64,000 nt of DNA. Origin: Spirodela intermedia. Lineage: Eukaryota; Streptophyta; Magnoliopsida; Alismatales; Araceae. How positions within the stretch are numbered: position 1 is the stretch's first letter; the number at the start of each line of letters is the position of its first letter. Positions 58,764 to 64,000 of the stretch are shown one piece after another. The translations under genes were made by a program, and so were the position numbers. The notes below the pieces were generated by a model. The model had not been told where the DNA came from, made no database searches, and saw only the letters and a program-made list of their open reading frames with translations. The stretch spans positions 9,604,327-9,668,326 of the forward strand of contig LR746272.1 in assembly GCA_902729315.2 (NCBI GenBank), in the 5' to 3' direction.

Positions 58764-61700
58764 CTACTTCTTGAGAACAAGTTTCTCGTAGAGAGAGGCA
58801 ATGTCTTTCTTGTTAGGGTTCTTAAGCTGCAGCAGCTCGGCACCGAACCCATGCTTGGTGAGCTCTTGCTTCAATTTAAGCACGGTGAACTTGGTGTGAT
58901 CTTCAGATTCCTTCACCTGGTCCCCAACACCGTTCCTGATATCTTCCCCTCTAAAACTGGAGCCACCGTCTTCTAAATGTAGATTCCTCGTGGGACTTGC
59001 AGTGTTCCTTGATCTTTTTCTACCCTTGACGATCTCTTCATCGACATCCATATCTCGCACAGATTCCACACCAGTGCATTCATCTATCCTAGAGCGCTTC
59101 CCATGGGAAGCGGTTCGAAGTTTGCCATCTAGGGCACTTTCGTTCAGGCGGACAGACGTCAATTCTTGCTGGAGAACGTCCAATTTGCCCTGGGTCGTCT
59201 GAAGCTGCAAGGACAGAGCCTCTGCTCGGCTGTTAGCTTCCATTCGAGCAGCTCGCTCGGTGGCCAAAAGGCTCTCGAGTACCTGGACCGTGTTCGAACG
59301 TTGCTCGTTGTTCTGGCTCAACATCTGCTCGATTTCGCGCTCCCTCTCATCCACTCTCTCCTCTAGCAGGGCGACCTTGGATATGGCATCCATTTCAGAG
59401 GCTCTCACCATCGCGAGTTCATCCTCCAGTTTTGCTCTACCTCTCTCTAAACCTTCAATCTGCCTTTCGGCTCGCTCAATCAGAGCCAACCTCTCCATGG
59501 CCAACTGCTGAAAGTCGTTCTTCTCCCTCTGAGCGGCAACAGCATCAGCCCGCGCATTATCAGCTAATTCAGTTGCTCTCTTGGCTTCCCTTTCGGCTCC
59601 CTTGCATCTCAGCTCGGCTTCCTCGAATTTCTTGAACTCGGACAGGTATTTCTCCTCTAGATGATTCTTTTCCTGTTCCAGGATTCTTGCTTCCCTCTCA
59701 TACGACTGAGCTGTTGTGTTGACAGAATCCAGCTTCTCACCAATGGACTTCATCTCATCCTTCAGTTTCAGAGTCTCCATCTCGTAGTTCTTCAGCAATG
59801 TCTCTGCAACCTGCAACGACAGCACCACCATTGTACTTCAAACAAGTAACAAGTACAATCATAATGCAAAGACCGGTGAAGATCTAGACCATACCTTCAA
59901 CTGAGAGATGAGACCGGAAGAATGGCTTTCGACGTGACCAATCTTTGACTTCATGTGCTTGATTTCCTCTTCCTATCGATCATCATAGAAGACAATTTTC
60001 AGGACCACAGGACGATATGAACAAAAAAAGGTGAATCATTTTTATTTTTATTTTCTTTAGATCACAAACTAGAACGAACCCCATCAGAAAAAACCAAAAA
60101 AATTGTTACCTTCTCTCCCAACTGAGCCAAAAATTCAGCCCTCAGCGCGTCCTCCCTTTCCTGTGTTTTCTTATTAGAGCGTTCCTGTGACAATGCAGCC
60201 CTCTCCAGAGACGCTTTTGCCTCTCCAACAGCAGTATCGTACTTTCTCTTCCATTCTAGTGCTTCTTCATGAGCAGACTGCGCTTGCTCTCGAGAAGCAG
60301 CCAGCCTACCATCAGCAGCGCTGACTCTGGACTTGAGCGCAGCAATTTCAGCCTTGTACTTATCCTCCTCGGCCTTCTGGTCTGACAATATACGCTCGTA
60401 CTTTATTTTCCAATCGGACGATTCATTCCTCAGCGAATCCAGGGCCTTTGAAAGGCTCAAGCATCTCTCCTCCAGTGAGCTGCACTTGCTCTGCAAGTTT
60501 GTTATATAATTTGAATAGTCCTCCGAAACCTTGCGCTTGTCACTGATTGCCTCCTCATAGCGTTTCATATACTCAGCCCTGTGCTTCTCATTTGAATCTA
60601 GCTGCTTCCTGAGCAGCGCTAGCTTGTCTTCATTCGAACGGAGCTTCAACACAAGACCGCTCTTCTCTGATTCAATCCGAGCCATTTGCTTCTTGAAAAG
60701 ATCCAGGATCGATCCATTCAAACTGTGCGAGTAAAGAAGAGGAAAATATCAAGAACTAGCTTAAGAACATGCTAAAAGAAGAGGAAACTAGGCAGGAGAA
60801 GTTCCAAACCATTGCTGCAAGAAACTCGCCAGCTTTTGCCATTTCCCTGGACCATGAGATGCCGTCTCATACTCTGAGCAAAGGCTCTCCAAAAGCTGCA
60901 AATAATATTCGAGAGCACAATGTTAGCCCCAAAGTATTTATCACGACACTCAATAGTGTAAGCATACGCCTTCATAAAAGTCAGAGCAAAGTAGAACATG
61001 AATTAAATCATAACAACAAAACTTTAAAGTATATTATACCAATTCAAATGGACAAATAGAAATTTCCATTGCCCTCTTCACCAATAACCTTTTCTCTCAA
61101 GTATTAGACCGAAATTCAACCATACCAGGTCGAAGCTCTACAAAATTTTACTTCCTAAGAAAGATATTACTTGAAACTCGTAGTTCACCCGAAGTGAATG
61201 TAAAATTATTGGAACAAACCACTGTCTATATATGTCAGATTACCACATGCATTAAAGAATGCATACAAAAAGAGAGAATTAGAAGCCATTGAAGATGTCC
61301 AGGAACAATAGTCCAATTAAATGACATCCGGAAGGTATTGTTAAGAAAAATCAGCCTAGAAAATAAATGGGTCCGACACAAGAACAGGATTGTCTTACCT
61401 GGATGACATCATCAATTTTGGCATCAGGAATGTGACAGGCGGCTCGCAATTTCTTTTCCATGTTCTGGATTGTTTGTGTAGATCGCAAATCGGCTTCCAG
61501 AAAGCTATTCCTCTTGTAATCCTGCATGATTTCCCCAGTACAATCAATCCCCGGGCTTAAATTACTTAAACATTTTCTCCACGATGTTAAGAATTTCTAC
61601 GTAAAGGAATCACAAAAAAATTATGATCCCCCAGGGTAGAAGATAAGAATCCTGGGTCAATCTGCATGAAGCATTTCAAGAATTTAACAACCACATCAGT

Positions 61701-63997
61701 GTCACCTGTCTTCACAGTCTCTTCAATGGATAAACCTTCCCATCATCAGAATATATTGGAAAATACACATCCAGATTAACAGTGTTTAAATGACATTTTT
61801 CTCAATACTAATGTGTACATCCAGATTCTAGCATTCTAATACTCAAAAGCCCTCTTTTTTTTTCTTTTTTTTTTTGGGGAATTGATCATGAAAAGTCACA
61901 CTTGCATTAAGATATGATATGCACGGTTATAAGAGCATATATACGTTTTATACAAAATAAGACCTCACTTCCAATGCCTTCAAACTCTGCACGCATAACT
62001 TTTGAGAAAGGAGAAACTAGAAAGAAAACCTCACCTCGAATGCCTTCCTCGAGAAATTATGAAAAAGCTTTTCAAATTTCTGACGTACTGTGCCAGACCC
62101 AACAGCATTAGCATTAAATGCAGCCAGTGCCTTCTGAAAGGCTTCATCATGTGATTCTCTTAGCACACCCTAAAATTAAAGTAAAGGTCAGCATAAAGAA
62201 GTTTTCTAGATCCACTAAAATCAAATAACGTATAGGAATTAACCTCCTCTGGTGGTTTAGTACGATCAAAAGAGGACATGTAGACATCGGTGGCTAGTTC
62301 ATATGCTCTACGACATTCTGCTTCTTCAACACTCTGCAAAATTAAAGATCACAGCACAATGTTGAAACAAAAGAAAAGCCCAAATTTATTCATAATTCTA
62401 ACTAAGTTTCCTTAATAATGCAATATTACCAAAATCCACACATTGACCTTTTATCCAGTCTCTATAAAATTAATGACTAATATCAGTTCAAGCTACAAAA
62501 CAAGAATTATTTAATCAGAGAGCTGCATGCATTAGAAATACTATATCATATATTCCCGTAGTTATCCCCTAGTTAATACAACATTCAAGGAAGTAAGGGC
62601 AATAGATGATTAGCCGTCAACTCAATAATAAACACTTTTAACTTTTATCACAGTCAGCGATCGGCAATCTTGCTAAACATAATTTTCCCCAGTAATTGCC
62701 ATAGCTGAGGAAGTATCCAGAGAATTAAATAATTCCCCAGAAAAATATTCAGACAATGGGTGAAAACAAAATGCGGAGATGCTGCATCTACAGGAAAAAT
62801 ATGTACAGCTTGCATAGCTTCACGTTTTCCACAATATGATTGGCCAATTTGGTGTGATTCAATCTGACTAGCGGAAATTTGTTAGACAACAAGATTTTGA
62901 TCCCTGGTACACAATTCTCAATTGGGATGGGTAATGTTTTGTTTCAAGTCGCTATAACTTTCGCCTAAAGACAAAAGTTGGATCTTCAAACTTTTCAGGT
63001 CTCCATACGAACTGATAGATCTCTCTCCCCCCAAACCTATGATGTTCAACGATTCATCCTCAGTCTTAAAATCACAGGAAAAACGATTAACCAGAATGTG
63101 ATCTGCTTCATTAATAGATTCTCATCTAAGTAATGGACAACGAAAAGGCAATCTTATCTTATTTCTACTATAAATAGTATAAAGAGCATGAATTAAAGAG
63201 AAAATAAACCACAGGAAATTTTGACATGATATATAGTCTATACAACCATCAAAGGGCACTGTTTCTAACTACATTTTCTTCCCTATCTTAATCATGCCAC
63301 GTAGCAAGAACTCATTTGTAAAATATAGACATAAAACCACAGTAGACAACCAACCTGCCACGAGGAAGATATAGTAGGGACAGCACCATTATTAAGAGCA
63401 TCCAAAAATGACTGGGTGATCCCTGCAAGAACGGGACCTGTCATCACAGTAGCTCCCACTTGCTTGGGTCGGGTCCTCTCAAACACAAACTTGGTAAAAG
63501 CATCAAGGCCCGATCTGAATTCTGGACGCAATTTGTCCAACTGCATAAAAAGGGAATGATTAATAAAATTCAGATGAGAGATCAACAACAAACAAATCTT
63601 CCACAATATGAGATCCAAAATCTGTATGCACAATAGGTTCAGGTCTCACCGGTATTTGATGAAGGCGTTGGAGATCAGATTCATTATTCAAAGGTCGAAC
63701 AAGAGTGAAGCATTCTCTATCAGGAAAAAGAGCGCGGATCGACTCCCGAATCTATTTTTAACACAAAGAAAATCAGCACTTGCAATAAATAAATTATATG
63801 GATAACAATCATTAAAGTGGAAAACACACTGTCACATAAATCTGGAGATGTGATAATAATGTTGGTTGGTTCCAGTTTAATACCTCATTCTTTGCAGCGA
63901 CATCTTTCCTTCCACCGTGCATAGGTCTCAATGCCAACTCTAAGTAATCACGTGGAGTAAGTCTTTGGTTGTCTTCAACTAAATCCAAATAGAAATC
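58764..63997 (-). CDS. GBPL3: Plant guanylate-binding protein-like large GTPase, GBPL3 type (5' part beyond the window)
   Basis: Only the region after the GTPase domain is inside the window. Exons in phase: 63884-63997, 63650-63751, 63355-63540, 62244-62333, 62035-62169, 61399-61521, 60810-60895, 60110-60722, 59895-59972, 58764-59810, giving 857 residues plus stop. The helical GBP_C domain shows RDYLELALRPM, IRALFPDRECFTLVRPLNN, FTKFVFERTRPKQVGATVM and GITQSFLDALNNGAVPTI. A very long coiled coil follows (SHGPGKWQKLASFLQQ, then heptads through LIERAERQIEGLERG). Near the end are basic clusters GKRSR and KGRKRSR, likely nuclear signals, and the terminal LKQELTKHGFGAELLQLKNPNKKD. The Arabidopsis relative At5g46070 is known for nuclear condensates in immunity. 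The 3' exon ends soon after this motif. Confidence 0.93.
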
Positions 63998-64000
63998 CTA

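Overview
This window is nuclear DNA from a flowering plant. The genes are intron-rich with GT-AG splice sites and plant-type products: GOLDEN2-like, NAC, a HAESA-type receptor kinase, DUF679/DMP and a plant reticulon. GC-rich exons contrast with AT-rich introns, and Ty1/copia retroelements and many GA/CT microsatellites are present. The strongly GC-rich, GC3-biased first exons suggest a monocot or an early-diverging angiosperm, but this is an inference and I cannot name the species. Exon coordinates were worked out by hand from splice signals, reading phase and protein-family knowledge.

Layout, left to right. (1) 775-11320, minus: MBOAT acyltransferase of the GUP1/HHAT type, with its last exon(s) beyond the left edge. 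(2) 11990-13898, minus: reticulon-like protein with a long N-terminal extension. (3) 14247-15549, minus: class IV PLP aminotransferase (D-amino-acid transaminase / aminodeoxychorismate-lyase type). It is head-to-head with (4) 16044-17210, plus: OB-fold nucleic-acid-binding protein; the shared ~0.5 kb promoter carries site II and telo-box motifs and a diverged tandem duplication. (5) 17664-20562, minus: SUMO-conjugating enzyme SCE1/UBC9, tail-to-tail with (4). (6) 21429-27320, minus: coiled-coil protein with a C-terminal hydrophobic segment. (7) 28070-30226, minus: GOLDEN2-LIKE transcription factor. (8) 36148-39253, minus: HAESA/HSL1-type LRR receptor kinase. (9) 44070-44687, plus: single-exon DMP (DUF679) membrane protein. 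(10) 45489-53578: composite of two decayed, same-orientation Ty1/copia elements with recognisable LTRs, primer-binding site and polypurine tracts. (11) 56235-58365, plus: NAC factor of the SND2/NAC073 type, tail-to-tail with (12) 58764-63997, minus: C-terminal two thirds of a plant guanylate-binding protein (GBPL3 type), running off the right edge.

The genes are ordinary housekeeping and developmental loci and do not form a pathway or operon. The gene-poor stretches (30.2-36.1 kb, 39.3-44.1 kb, 53.6-56.2 kb) are fairly GC-rich. They contain many open frames by composition alone, and I could not assign any of these to a protein family.

I found no convincing new biological system. The observations most worth checking are: a dinucleotide microsatellite lying in frame with a possible N-terminal targeting extension of the aminotransferase; the duplicated bidirectional promoter; the composite copia structure; a human-type (TTAGGG) telomere-like tract beside a GLK splice acceptor; and two possible microexons.
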